Part shown: piece after piece, positions 16,199 through 24,839 of the stretch
Position numbering within the stretch: the first letter of the stretch is position 1
Layout: every line of letters begins with the position of its first letter
Assembly: GCA_949443285.1 (NCBI GenBank)
Contig: CASSLW010000013.1
Location: 1-50,036, forward strand
DNA length: 50,036 bases
Direction: 5' to 3'
Source of the DNA: an uncultured Clostridia bacterium
Lineage (GTDB): Bacteria; Bacillota; Clostridia; TANB77; CAG-508
Program-made: the position numbers and the translations under genes
The notes under the pieces: model-generated
The model's input: only the letters and a program-made list of their open reading frames with translations
The model's database searches: none
What the model was told of the DNA's origin: nothing

Positions 16199-16217
16199 AA
16201 ACTCATTTGTTTTCTCA

Positions 16218-16415
16218 TTATCTCTCGTTACTTACTCTTTCCCTTTGAAATATAGTTCTTTTTCTAATGGGGATATTTAATAGTCTTAATAATAATTCAT
16301 TTACAAACTCTGTTGATTTGTTTTCTCTTATTAACTTCGTACGAAGTTCGTTAAGGGAATTTATTATCATTCCATATTCGTACTTATTTAACATTACTAC
16401 TCTTTGTTCTTCCAA
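16218..16415 (-). CDS. Small ICE protein, paralogue of the one at 48.5 kb
   Basis: A 65-residue basic protein. Its core (YGMIINSLNELRTKLIRENK, STEFVNELLLRLLN) matches the pattern of the 47-residue protein at 48,425-48,568 (LIIQALVEKRNNQLKQNRPT, EPINELLIKLIE). Such short proteins are common beside VirD4 in Clostridial conjugative transposons; role unknown. The start is TTG with AGGAGA about eight bases upstream. It ends just before VirD4. Confidence 0.6.
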   Translation of the reverse strand: MEEQRVVMLNKYEYGMIINSLNELRTKLIRENKSTEFVNELLLRLLNIPIRKRTIFQRERVSNER

Positions 16416-16427
16416 TACATTTTTCTC

Positions 16428-17312
16428 CTATCTTGCTTGTTCTTTTTCTCTACTTTGTTTTGCAAGTAGTTCTATACAATGACTTGTTCTTCCACTTATA
16501 TTTTCCATTGCATCATGAATTGGCTCTAATTCTTCTCTTATTTCCTTTGCTGATAATTCCTTTAGTTCATAAGGAATATCTGTTACATTATAATTTGAAA
16601 CATCTATGCCATATTTTTTGCAAAGCATATAAGATACACAATTAGCTTTGAAAGCATCTAATTCTGTATTTTCTCCTATTTCTTGTTTTGCAAGCTCTTG
16701 TGTTACTTCATGGAAAATTTGTGGTGCTTCTGCACCTCTTGCAATATATAATACATCTTTTTCTGAATCATACAATGCACTTCTATCTGTATTTGGTATT
16801 TCATTTACTACTTCTACCTTTGCTTGGCTACTATTTAAAAATACTCTTAATAATAATTTATTATCATATCTCATTATAGGATTTGGTTTCTTTCTTATAC
16901 TAACTTGTGATATATCAGTTAAGTATTTTACATTATAATTTGTTGCCTTTGTTCCATCTTCTCTCATATAAGAATCTGCTGGCTCTAATATTTTTATATC
17001 ATTTTTACGATTTTTCTTTGGAAAGCCACCTACATTTGTCCAACTATCATAATCTCTTAAAACTGTTGCTTCTGGCATTTGTGCTGTTATTAGTAAACTA
17101 TTTCCTACTGAATATTGCTCAAACTTACTTTGAGTATCTAAATATTTCTTAAATTCTTGCCCATCTTGTACGATCTTTTCTGCTGTTGTATCAATTAGTG
17201 CATATACTCCTTGTTTTTCTTGTTTTTTATATTCAATCCATTCTTCTTTATTATATTGTCGATTTTTCTTGCTATAATTATCAAATACTTGGTCTAATTC
17301 TCCCATGTTCAT
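16428..17312 (-). CDS. ArdC/LtrC-like protein
   Basis: A 294-residue protein. The N-terminal half resembles the ssDNA-binding ArdC/LtrC family: FEQYSVGNSLLITAQMPEAT, then VLRDYDSWTNVGGFPKKNRK. ArdC proteins bind single-stranded DNA entering a recipient and counter restriction. The C-terminal part has PQIFHEVTQELAKQE, a degenerate form of the HExxH metallopeptidase motif (second His replaced by Gln-Glu), so peptidase activity is doubtful. It lies between PcfB and VirD4, overlapping PcfB by four bases, so it is part of the transfer operon. Confidence 0.7.
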   Translation of the reverse strand: MNMGELDQVFDNYSKKNRQYNKEEWIEYKKQEKQGVYALIDTTAEKIVQDGQEFKKYLDTQSKFEQYSVGNSLLITAQMPEATVLRDYDSWTNVGGFPKKNRKNDIKILEPADSYMREDGTKATNYNVKYLTDISQVSIRKKPNPIMRYDNKLLLRVFLNSSQAKVEVVNEIPNTDRSALYDSEKDVLYIARGAEAPQIFHEVTQELAKQEIGENTELDAFKANCVSYMLCKKYGIDVSNYNVTDIPYELKELSAKEIREELEPIHDAMENISGRTSHCIELLAKQSREKEQAR

Positions 17313-18100
17313 TTACCCCTTTCCTTATTTCCTATTTCTATTTTTGGTGTTTGTACTTGTGGCATTTCTACCATAATACTTTCTTTCGATTTTTGAGCAT
17401 TCTTCAATTCCGTTTCAACCTTTAACTCTGCTTCTGCTTCTTTTAATTTCTTCTTAACAGATTCTTTTTGTGCAGGTTTAGTAACCCCCTCGGAATTGTT
17501 TTTGCTCTTCAAGGAAGGCTCTGACGGAGGGTTTTTTTCCGTTTTTGCTACTTCGGGGTTTTGATTTTCATTTTCCTTTGGTTTAGAAAAAATATCATCT
17601 ACCATAGCTTCATTTACTTCTGTTCTTTCCTCTCCTATGTCTGGTGCATTATCTGACAAGTCTTTTTCATTTTTAGTAGTAACTTTCTCATTCTCAATTT
17701 CTGTTTGAATTGATGCCTTATCATAAGTACATAAATTATACCTTTCTACAATTCTATTTACTTGTGGTGCATCTTTTGCTCTTACCATTATATCTACCAT
17801 ACCATCAATGTTTTTGTTTTTTCTATTTACCAAAGCACAATATAATATTCCATAGCCTTTAGCTTCATGGCAAAAAGTTTTCATATCTTCTTTTTTAATA
17901 GAGAAGATTTTTAATTCGTGATCACTTTTTATCATATCATTTAATCTAGCTTTTCCTCTAGTCTGTTTTTTATCTTGCGATATAGTATATAATGCAACAG
18001 CAATATTTTTTATAGCTACTCCACTTATCTTTGCAACTACTTCCATTCCTTCTAGTGTTAGCCTAATAGTTTGTTCTGCTGAATCACTTGATATACTCAC
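17309..18100 (-). CDS. PcfB-like conjugation accessory protein
   Basis: A 263-residue protein. Residues 1-145 match the PcfB/DUF3801 family, which in the enterococcal pCF10 system helps bring the relaxase to the coupling protein: AEQTIRLTLEGMEVVAKISG, then ARLNDMIKSDHELKIFSIKK. The rest is a disordered, acidic then basic tail. The GTG start overlaps the end of the relaxase gene by 17 bases, consistent with a coupled relaxase-PcfB pair. Confidence 0.85.
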   Translation of the reverse strand: MSISSDSAEQTIRLTLEGMEVVAKISGVAIKNIAVALYTISQDKKQTRGKARLNDMIKSDHELKIFSIKKEDMKTFCHEAKGYGILYCALVNRKNKNIDGMVDIMVRAKDAPQVNRIVERYNLCTYDKASIQTEIENEKVTTKNEKDLSDNAPDIGEERTEVNEAMVDDIFSKPKENENQNPEVAKTEKNPPSEPSLKSKNNSEGVTKPAQKESVKKKLKEAEAELKVETELKNAQKSKESIMVEMPQVQTPKIEIGNKERGK

Positions 18101-19439
18101 TATTTTCTTTCTCCTTTTCTTTATCTTGATTTCTATTTTCTACTTCATCAATAATCTCTTTTATCTTTTGTGTTCTTGTTTCAATATCTTCTATTAACTC
18201 AATTTCTTGGTTTAGTTTTTTTATTTCACTCTGAAGCATTTTTATTTCTTCATAATTTTTCTGTTTATCACTTTCATTAGCTGCTTTCCTATTTTTCTTC
18301 CATAAGCTCTCTACTTTTGCCTTATTTTCTTTTCTATCAAGTATAAGTGATTTTTTATATGCTGAAAGCTCTTGAACAGATTGAATATTTTTTCTGCACA
18401 ATAGCTTTGCTTCATTTGAAATTTTATCCATCTTTTTTATTTCTTCTCTCATTTCTTTTGAATATCTTTTTTTCATATTCTTATTTTTTGGATACACTTT
18501 TAATAAAAAGCAATAATGCAAATATAATGCTTTTATTCCTTTAGCCTTTTTTCTATTTTTTAGATTTTGCTTTTTTACCACTCTATATCTTTTAGATTTC
18601 GCTCTTACTTCTGGAAATGGCTCTCTAATTGCTTGTGTTTCATAAATTCTTTTTTCAATATTTTCAATTTTGTAGTCATCTCCAAATGCTCTCTCAATTC
18701 TTATATTCTTTTTGTAAGGCTCTTTTCTAACACTTAATTTTCCATAACGATTTTCTACTGTATAACCCATTTTATTTAATATAGATAAAAAATCTTTGTA
18801 TGAATATGCTTGTCCTATTGCATAGTCAATATCTTCTTTTGCAATAGTATGATGATTAGATTTTTTTACTTCTGATTTATAAAAATTTCTGTAATCTATT
18901 TTACTTTTTGGACACTTTTTTTCTTCTATTACACTCAACTTATATTCTTCGCAAAGTCTATCTGATGTTTCTCGCATTAGAGCATAAGTTTCATGACAGT
19001 CATGATATTTTTTTCCATCTTTAAATGAAACAGAATTTAAACAGAAGTGGTTGTGTATATGTTCTGTATTCAAATGTGTTGTTACAATAACTTCAAATCT
19101 ATCGCCCCATAATTCATTTGCTAATTTCACACCAATTTCGTGTGCAATTTCTGGAGTTACCTCTCCTTTTGCAAAAGACTGAAAAGCATGATAACCTAAA
19201 ACACCATTTGTTTTACTATATCTTCTTTTGGTTCTCATCATATCTTCATGTATAGAATCTTTATCACAATTTATTGCTGTAACATATAATTGTTCTTCTG
19301 TTTTATATGATGACTTTGCATACTCTATAACATTATGAAGTTCACTATATTTTTCTTTGCTTGTTTTACTTGGATTAGTAGTGTAAACAATTACATGATC
19401 AAGTCTTTTTTTTATTGCTTTTATTTTTGTTGTAGCCAT
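18084..19439 (-). CDS. MOBP-type relaxase of the ICE
   Basis: Relaxase (VirD2-like, Relaxase_Mob) that nicks oriT and pilots the DNA strand; 451 residues. The N-terminal catalytic domain has the Tyr region HVIVYTTNPSKT (about 16-27), GVLGYHAFQSFAKGEVTPEI (motif II) and the metal-binding NTEHIHNHFCLNSVSF (motif III). The C-terminal 150 residues are a coiled coil. The ATG start is two bases from the MobC stop. No in-frame CGG occurs, unlike in VirD4. A second, divergent relaxase lies in the nested IME. Confidence 0.93.
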   Translation of the reverse strand: MATTKIKAIKKRLDHVIVYTTNPSKTSKEKYSELHNVIEYAKSSYKTEEQLYVTAINCDKDSIHEDMMRTKRRYSKTNGVLGYHAFQSFAKGEVTPEIAHEIGVKLANELWGDRFEVIVTTHLNTEHIHNHFCLNSVSFKDGKKYHDCHETYALMRETSDRLCEEYKLSVIEEKKCPKSKIDYRNFYKSEVKKSNHHTIAKEDIDYAIGQAYSYKDFLSILNKMGYTVENRYGKLSVRKEPYKKNIRIERAFGDDYKIENIEKRIYETQAIREPFPEVRAKSKRYRVVKKQNLKNRKKAKGIKALYLHYCFLLKVYPKNKNMKKRYSKEMREEIKKMDKISNEAKLLCRKNIQSVQELSAYKKSLILDRKENKAKVESLWKKNRKAANESDKQKNYEEIKMLQSEIKKLNQEIELIEDIETRTQKIKEIIDEVENRNQDKEKEKENSEYIK

Positions 19440-19440
19440 T

Positions 19441-19764
19441 TTACTTTTCCATATCTAAAAATTCTTTCTTTATATTTTCTGCTAATTCATTCCATTTTGT
19501 ATAAACCTTTTTATAAAATGGTGCATCAATTATATCTAAAGCATTTGCTTTTCTTGCAATTTGATTTAAGTTTATTCCAACAAGTTGTAATTGTTTTATT
19601 ATCTCATACATATTTTCTGTTGGTTGTTCTTTTGGTTTGTATCCCATAATAAGATTTCTTATATAAGCACTTTCATTAAGTCCTGCTTTCTTTGCATTTT
19701 GTTTTAATCTTTTGTTTTCTTCATCATCTACATAAAAAGTTTTTAGAATATCTCTTTTTCTCAA
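19441..19764 (-). CDS. mobC: MobC-like relaxosome accessory protein (ICE)
   Basis: A 107-residue ribbon-helix-helix-type auxiliary factor that binds near oriT and helps the relaxase. It shows the MobC pattern KRLKQNAKKAGLNESAYIRN followed by LQLVGINLNQIARKANA. The start is TTG. It lies immediately downstream of the oriT region and upstream of the relaxase. Confidence 0.88.
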   Translation of the reverse strand: MRKRDILKTFYVDDEENKRLKQNAKKAGLNESAYIRNLIMGYKPKEQPTENMYEIIKQLQLVGINLNQIARKANALDIIDAPFYKKVYTKWNELAENIKKEFLDMEK

Positions 19765-19798
19765 ATAAAAATTTCACACCTCTTTCTACAATTATTTT

Positions 19799-19860
19799 TT
19801 ATGGGGTTTGGGGTGTCCCCATAATTTGCATTTGCGTATAGACAAATGCAGTGCTTGCTA
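19799..19860 (-). other. Candidate oriT of the ICE
   Basis: The gap upstream of mobC holds two hairpins, TTATGGGG / CCCCATAA (19799-19824) and TGCATTTG / CAAATGCA (19827-19850). They are followed by TGCTTGCTA at 19852-19860. The nested IME has the same plan beside its own mobC (hairpin, hairpin, TGCTCGCTA), so the shared TGCTYGCTA is the best nick-site candidate. Position and symmetry only. Confidence 0.7.
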
Positions 19861-19956
19861 GGACATCATTTTTACATTTCTAAAATAAGCTAAAATAAAA
19901 CTACATATTTTTTTATTGTATTTTTTCTATTTTTTAAGCTGATTTTTATTCAAAAT

Positions 19957-20343
19957 TTATTCAATTTCTCTTACAACTTCTTTTAAATCTTCAATATTAT
20001 CTTCCAAATTTTCAATTAACATATCAATATATACAATGTCATCTTCTGTTAAAGCATTCTCCATTTCTTTAAGATTTTCATACATTTGGTCAATAGTTCC
20101 TTTGATATTTTCTCTATTTTCCTTATCAATAATGTTTTCTTCTTCCATTTCATCATAGTTATTTTCTTCTCTTTTTCCAATAATTTTTGTTTCAACTGCT
20201 GCTAAATCTTTATAAGAATGGTCTAACATATTTGTTCTTAAATATGCCTTTTCTACAATGTCTGTTGCTTCTTTTTCACTTTCTGCACATACTAAAATTT
20301 CTTTTCTAAATATCTCTTTCATTTCAATTTTATATTGATTCAT
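19957..20343 (-). CDS. DpnD/PcfM-like protein
   Basis: A 128-residue protein whose N-terminal half (KIEMKEIFRKEILVCAESEK, EATDIVEKAY) matches the short DpnD/PcfM family found in transfer regions; its role is not established. The C-terminal half is an acidic coiled coil. AGGAGG-like site precedes the ATG. It lies between primase and oriT/mobC in the transfer operon. Confidence 0.7.
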   Translation of the reverse strand: MNQYKIEMKEIFRKEILVCAESEKEATDIVEKAYLRTNMLDHSYKDLAAVETKIIGKREENNYDEMEEENIIDKENRENIKGTIDQMYENLKEMENALTEDDIVYIDMLIENLEDNIEDLKEVVREIE

Positions 20344-20368
20344 AATTTGTTTTCCTCCATTTTTTGTT

Positions 20369-21343
20369 TTATCTTGCTACTTCGCATACCTTTTCTTTTG
20401 CTGTTTTATTCAACTTTTTTATACCTAACATATATCGTAAATAATCATTGCAGTCCTTTCCTAATGGTGCAGGTCTATCTAAAACTTTATAGCTTTTTGA
20501 TAGTGTTTCTTGCAAAGCTATGCTTGCATTTCTTCCAACTTCATCATTATCTAAATGCAAATGTATTTCATTTATGTTAGGATTCTTCTCTAAAAATTCT
20601 TTTATTGCTATTGGTATTTTATTATTTTCACTTGTCTTTGATGGGCTATTTACTCCTGCAAGTGAAATCATATTTTCTCTATGCCAGTCTATATTTTTCA
20701 TTTTTAATAATGTTGCATAAGATAATAAATCAATAGCACTTTCAAATAAATGTACTCTATTGCTTTCTGTTTTTGCCTTTAATCTAAAGGTATATGCTTT
20801 ATCACTTCCTTTCGATTCTCCCATAAATCTTGTATCGTTTGTACCTCTACAAAAAGCATACTTTGGACAATTTTCATCATCTACACCTATAAAAACAACA
20901 TTGTGATTAGGCTCACTTTCATAAATCAAATTGTTTTCTATGCACTCTTTTATTATCTCTGGGGCAATTCCCCTACTCATTAAATATCTTTTTGCACGAT
21001 CACAATTATTTGATTTTGTTGGTAAAACTAACACAATGTTTTCTTGTTTTTCTTCTTTATAAATTACAGGCTGCTTAACATTTATATTGCCTATAATTGT
21101 TTGTATAGCTTCTAAAAAGGAATATTTTTTTACTTTCATTAGATAAGAAACAGCATTTTTTCCACCTATACCCTCTGAAAACCAATTCCATAACCCATTA
21201 CTTATTCTCATACTATCATGTGTTTTTGTGGTATATGTTCCGTTTCCTATCTTCACTAACTCATCTGGCTCATAGTTTTGCAAGTAAGTTAATAAGTCCA
21301 TTTCTTCTGCTTTTTTTACTATTTCTGGTGGTATATAAGGCAT
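20369..21343 (-). CDS. DUF3991/TOPRIM primase-like protein
   Basis: Primase-type protein of 324 residues likely to act in conjugal DNA replication. The N-terminal DUF3991-like region is MRISNGLWNWFSEGIGGKNA, then VSYLMKVKKYSFLEAI. The C-terminal TOPRIM_2 region has VHLFESAIDLLSYATLLK (acidic residue of the fold) and EIHLHLDNDEVGRNAS (DxD-type motif). The ATG at 21343 (MPYIPPE) is preferred; a GTG at 21352 would add three residues. A terminator hairpin lies just upstream, so it may have its own promoter. Confidence 0.85.
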   Translation of the reverse strand: MPYIPPEIVKKAEEMDLLTYLQNYEPDELVKIGNGTYTTKTHDSMRISNGLWNWFSEGIGGKNAVSYLMKVKKYSFLEAIQTIIGNINVKQPVIYKEEKQENIVLVLPTKSNNCDRAKRYLMSRGIAPEIIKECIENNLIYESEPNHNVVFIGVDDENCPKYAFCRGTNDTRFMGESKGSDKAYTFRLKAKTESNRVHLFESAIDLLSYATLLKMKNIDWHRENMISLAGVNSPSKTSENNKIPIAIKEFLEKNPNINEIHLHLDNDEVGRNASIALQETLSKSYKVLDRPAPLGKDCNDYLRYMLGIKKLNKTAKEKVCEVAR

Positions 21344-21369
21344 ATTTTTCACTACCTTTCCAACAAAAA

Positions 21370-21397
21370 AAGAGATACTAATTTCTTAATATCTCTT
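21370..21397 (-). terminator. Terminator between the primase and the cargo genes
   Basis: Stem AAGAGATA / TATCTCTT with a T-run on the minus strand. Loop sequence is almost the same as in hairpins at 23,081 and 27,136. Confidence 0.75.
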
Positions 21398-21441
21398 AAA
21401 TTTGTTTATATTTTTTATTTCATCAACTTGTAATTTAGCAA

Positions 21442-21936
21442 TTACTTGTTATTCTTTTCTTTCCAATAATCATAATCTTTAAAACATTGTAACTTTTTTT
21501 CTAAATCCTTTAAATCAGGATATTCTTTGCTTAATGTTTTCATATTTCTGTATATTGCTAATCCATAACCTTGCTCATTATTCTTTATTAGAATGTCTGC
21601 ACATCTATTTAAATAATCTATTGTACTTTCTCTATTATATTTTGATTGAGATAACAATGCCACACAATAAGAGTGTCCTATAATATCGAAATGACCATCT
21701 GTGTTATCCACATAGAAATAATCTTTTATAGCATTATATACTGCTTCTACTAATTCTTTGTCGTTAGTATATTTTTCTATTCTTTTATAATCACTTAATG
21801 ATATAGGTGCATGAATGAATTTTGCTAAATGCTTACAAAAAATATATACTCTTTGCCATAAAGTATCATCAGTAACTACTTGCCTTAATCTTTTAGTAAT
21901 ATCTCTATTAGAGCAGATTATTTCTGTATCTCCCAT
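21442..21936 (-). CDS. Cargo protein of unknown function
   Basis: A 164-residue soluble, largely helical protein with many Tyr and Lys (YFYVDNTDGHFDIIGHSYCV, ALLSQSKYNRESTIDYLNRC). No family recognised; the repeated helical pattern could be TPR-like. It sits in a three-gene cargo block between the DNA-processing genes and the SNF2-methylase and is preceded by no strong ribosome binding site. Confidence 0.55.
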   Translation of the reverse strand: MGDTEIICSNRDITKRLRQVVTDDTLWQRVYIFCKHLAKFIHAPISLSDYKRIEKYTNDKELVEAVYNAIKDYFYVDNTDGHFDIIGHSYCVALLSQSKYNRESTIDYLNRCADILIKNNEQGYGLAIYRNMKTLSKEYPDLKDLEKKLQCFKDYDYWKEKNNK

Positions 21937-21973
21937 ATTCTCATCTCACTTTCAAATTGTAATTTGTCATTTA

Positions 21974-22534
21974 CTACATTGGTTTAAGATTTTTATTAAG
22001 TCTATCTACCATCCAAGCAATTCTTCTTTTTCTTCCATCATCAGTCTTGGCATCAAAATAGGCTTTAGCATAGGTTTTCTTTACTGATGGAGGCATTGAC
22101 TGAAAATTTGTATAAGCAAGTTCATATTCTTTTAATATAGTAGATAACTCTAAAATATGTTTCTCTGTTATTTCCATAGTTTTTGGAGCATCCCATTGTC
22201 CATTATTTTTGGCTTCTTCTATTTTCTTTCTACCATATTCAGTCATAAGCCCTCGTTCTTCAAGACTCTTTGTTAATGCTTTATTTTTTTCAGACCATTT
22301 ACTTTTATCTCTACGCATAGAAAAATATTTTTTATAAGTTTTATCATCAATACTTTGCATTTGTCCATCTATCCAACCGAAGCATAGTGCTTCTTCAAGT
22401 GCTTCATTTGCTTTTATTGTTTTTGAATCTCCAGATTTTCTAAATAAAAGCCAAACACCATCTTTTGATAAACAATTTTTAGATAACCAATTTCTAAATT
22501 CTTCTCTATTTGCAAATTCGATTATATCTTTCAT
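21974..22534 (-). CDS. YdeI/OmdA-family protein
   Basis: A 186-residue protein of the YdeI/OmpD-associated family, first noted for bacteriocin or stress protection. Core motifs are KDGVWLLFRKSGD, EALEEALCFGWIDGQM and YFSMRRDKSKWSEKN, followed by EYELAYTNFQSMPPSVKKTY. Complete, with a normal ATG. Likely ICE cargo that benefits the host; the activity is not established for the family. Confidence 0.82.
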   Translation of the reverse strand: MKDIIEFANREEFRNWLSKNCLSKDGVWLLFRKSGDSKTIKANEALEEALCFGWIDGQMQSIDDKTYKKYFSMRRDKSKWSEKNKALTKSLEERGLMTEYGRKKIEEAKNNGQWDAPKTMEITEKHILELSTILKEYELAYTNFQSMPPSVKKTYAKAYFDAKTDDGRKRRIAWMVDRLNKNLKPM

Positions 22535-22571
22535 TGTATATCCTCCTATTCAATAAATTGTAATTTGTGTG

Positions 22572-23012
22572 TTACATTTCACTCAAATATTTTTCAACTT
22601 CATCTTGTGATAAATGTTTTATTTGAGTATTATTAAATTCTTTATACTCATTCATTGTAAATAGTGCTTTATTACCATTACATATTTTATCTTTGTTTTT
22701 AGATAAATAGTCATTAAGTTCTGTATCACTTGCAAATATTTTATATGATTTTCTTCCTTTTGAATTTTCTATTTCATAAATGCCACAACACTTTTTATTG
22801 GTATAATCTGCTGTTCTTAAATATAATTTTGCAATATCTAAACTTTTAAATGGAAGATTCCATCTTTGTAAACCTCTAATTTTATCTTTGTCAATACAAA
22901 TACATCTGCCACAAGTTCCACAAACATATTGTAAATGATTTTCTAAACATTCTCTTGCACCAAGCAATGGTGTAATTCTATTTTTATCACTATAACATTC
23001 TTTACATTCCAT
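22572..23012 (-). CDS. Cysteine-rich cargo protein, probable zinc binder
   Basis: A 146-residue protein with an N-terminal cysteine cluster, MECKECYSD then CLENHLQYVCGTCGRCICID, that could bind zinc (two to three CxxC pairs). The rest is mixed alpha/beta with no family I recognise. A terminator separates it from the SNF2-methylase gene upstream. It may be co-transcribed with the YdeI-like gene. Confidence 0.6.
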   Translation of the reverse strand: MECKECYSDKNRITPLLGARECLENHLQYVCGTCGRCICIDKDKIRGLQRWNLPFKSLDIAKLYLRTADYTNKKCCGIYEIENSKGRKSYKIFASDTELNDYLSKNKDKICNGNKALFTMNEYKEFNNTQIKHLSQDEVEKYLSEM

Positions 23013-23080
23013 ACTATCATCTCCGCGATAACTTACTATCTGTCGAGATGATTATACCATATCTTTTTATAAAAAGATAC

Positions 23081-23110
23081 AAGAAGATACTAATTTTTTA
23101 ATATCTTCTT
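23081..23110 (-). terminator. Terminator after the SNF2-methylase
   Basis: Stem AAGAAGATA / TATCTTCTT; followed on the transcript by a second small stem at 23,061-23,079. Same loop family as the hairpins at 21,370 and 27,136. Confidence 0.7.
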
Positions 23111-23120
23111 TGCATATAGA

Positions 23121-24780
23121 TTATCTTTCATGGTCTTTGTTTTTATCTTTTTCATTATCTTCTATTTCATCATTTGATGTATCTAATACTTGTTTTTCTT
23201 TTTCATCTAGCTTTAATAAAATATTTAATTCTTCAAGTTTTTTCATTTTTTCTTTTAATTCTTCTTCTTTTGGAAATGGTTTTTGAACTTCTATTTTTGC
23301 TGTTTCAAGTTGCTTTTCAATATCTTCTATTCTCAACTTTGCATCTGGAATCTTATCTTTTATTGCTTCTAGTGCATTATTTATTCTTGTAATATTACCA
23401 AAAGTATCACTACCTAAAAAAATACTATAACTATATTTATTTCTCATAGTCATAGTAAATTTCTTTTCTACTGAATTAAAACCAAGTTCTAATCTAAATC
23501 CCCTATATTCTCCTATATCTTCAATATCTGGATTTGATTTTGCTTTGCAAACTTCTAGTATTGCTTTTCCTGCTTGCTCTTTATCAGTATATTCAATTCC
23601 TTTAAGTGTCATTTTAGAAAAGCCATCTTCATTTGGTATTGTGTTATCTTCTAGCTGCTTGACATCAGCTTCTAGTGCATCGACCTTTTCTTGTATCTCT
23701 TTTATTTGATTTGGATATGATCTTGCAATTTTATCTTCTAAATCATAAATCTGACTTTGATAACTTTGTTTTACTATTTTTAATTTTGCAACTTCTGAAT
23801 CTAACTGTGTCTTTTCTAGTATATATTTATTTCCTGTTGCTAAAGCCTTAATTTCTCCATAGCTCAATGCCGTTTCATCTATATCATCTGCTGTTCTATC
23901 TGGAGTCTTTGAAGTCATAATTTGTGAAATAAAGCCTTGCTTTCTCTCTAGCATTTGGAACAAGTAAGCATCAAATGTTTTTTCTGTTACATAGGTATAT
24001 ATATGAACTTGCTTATTTTGATTTCCTTGTCTTACTCCTCTACCATTTCTCTGTGTTAAGTCGGCAGGTCTATATGGTGTGTCTAAATGGTGCAAAGCAA
24101 TTATTTTATCTTGCACATTCGTACCTGCACCCATTTTGCTTGTACTTCCCATTAACACTCTAATTTCGCCTTTTCTTACTTTAGCAAATAATTCTTTCTT
24201 TTTAGTTTCATTATCTGCTTCATGTATAAAGGCAATTTCTTCTCGTGGAATACCTTTTAATACTAACTTTCTTCTTAAATCATTATAAACATCAGTAAAT
24301 ACATAGTTACCCTCATCATCAAATTTTTCTTCAAATTGTTTTGGTGTTGATAAATCACAAAATACTAATTGTGTTAGTTTTTGTTCTTTATTTTCTTCCC
24401 ATATTTTATAGATATTATTTGCACATACTCCAACTTTTCCGTTTTCATTATCTTCTAGCATTTCATTCATAAGTCTTTGGTCTAACGCAAGTTTTCTTCC
24501 CTCATTGGTAATCTTCAACATATTATCTTCGCTAGGATCTACACTACCTTTTCTAATAGCTTCTGCTCTTTCTCCTAATTCTGCTACCATATCTTGTTGC
24601 ATTTGGCTAGGTTTTACTATTTCATCATGCCTTACTACTTCTGGTGTAGGTAAATTTAAAGTATCAGCAGTTTGAATATCTGCAACTTCTTTGAATAAAC
24701 TCATTAACTCTGGTAAATTATGAAATTTTGAGAATCTTGTTTTACTCCTATAACTTGTTCCGTTCTGGAGAAAGTTCTAT
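23121..24780 (-). pseudogene. SNF2-methylase, C-terminal part (separated by IME insertion; one CGG +1 site)
   Basis: C-terminal 552 residues of the giant methylase/helicase whose N-terminal part is at 33,724-39,956. It contains helicase motifs of the second RecA lobe: VLMGSTSKMGAGTNVQD, LHHLDTPYRPADLTQRNGRG VRQGN (motif VI arginines), then a coiled coil. The reading frame joins the N-terminal half at ACAGCAATRGAACT. A CGG at 24760-24762 must lose its C (Pro-Glu-Gly-Thr-Ser-Tyr) to stay in frame. With the N-terminal part it would make a protein of about 2,628 residues. While the IME is inserted it has no start of its own, except a weak internal ATG at 24704. Confidence 0.82.
24760..24762 (-). 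other. In-frame CGG needing +1 shift (SNF2-methylase, site 5)
   Basis: Context GAA CGG AAC; skipping C gives Leu-Ser-Pro-Glu-Gly-Thr-Ser-Tyr. Confidence 0.75.
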
Positions 24781-24786
24781 TGCTGT
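24773..24786. repeat. Direct repeat at the left IME boundary (att half)
   Basis: Minus-strand ACAGCAATAGAACT, matching ACAGCAATGGAACT at 33,717-33,730 with one mismatch. Joining the two copies restores the SNF2-methylase frame. Likely the recombination site of the IME serine recombinase. Confidence 0.75.
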
Positions 24787-24839
24787 AATAAAAATGCCTT
24801 TCCTAAAGTACGATTTCAAGTTTTAAAAAAATAAGTGTT

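Noticed and set aside
17461..17530. CCCCTCGG...GACGGAGGGTTTTTT hairpin in the PcfB gene as a terminator
   Set aside because: It lies inside a clear coding tail and its stem is imperfect; most likely a by-product of coding sequence, though it looks terminator-like.
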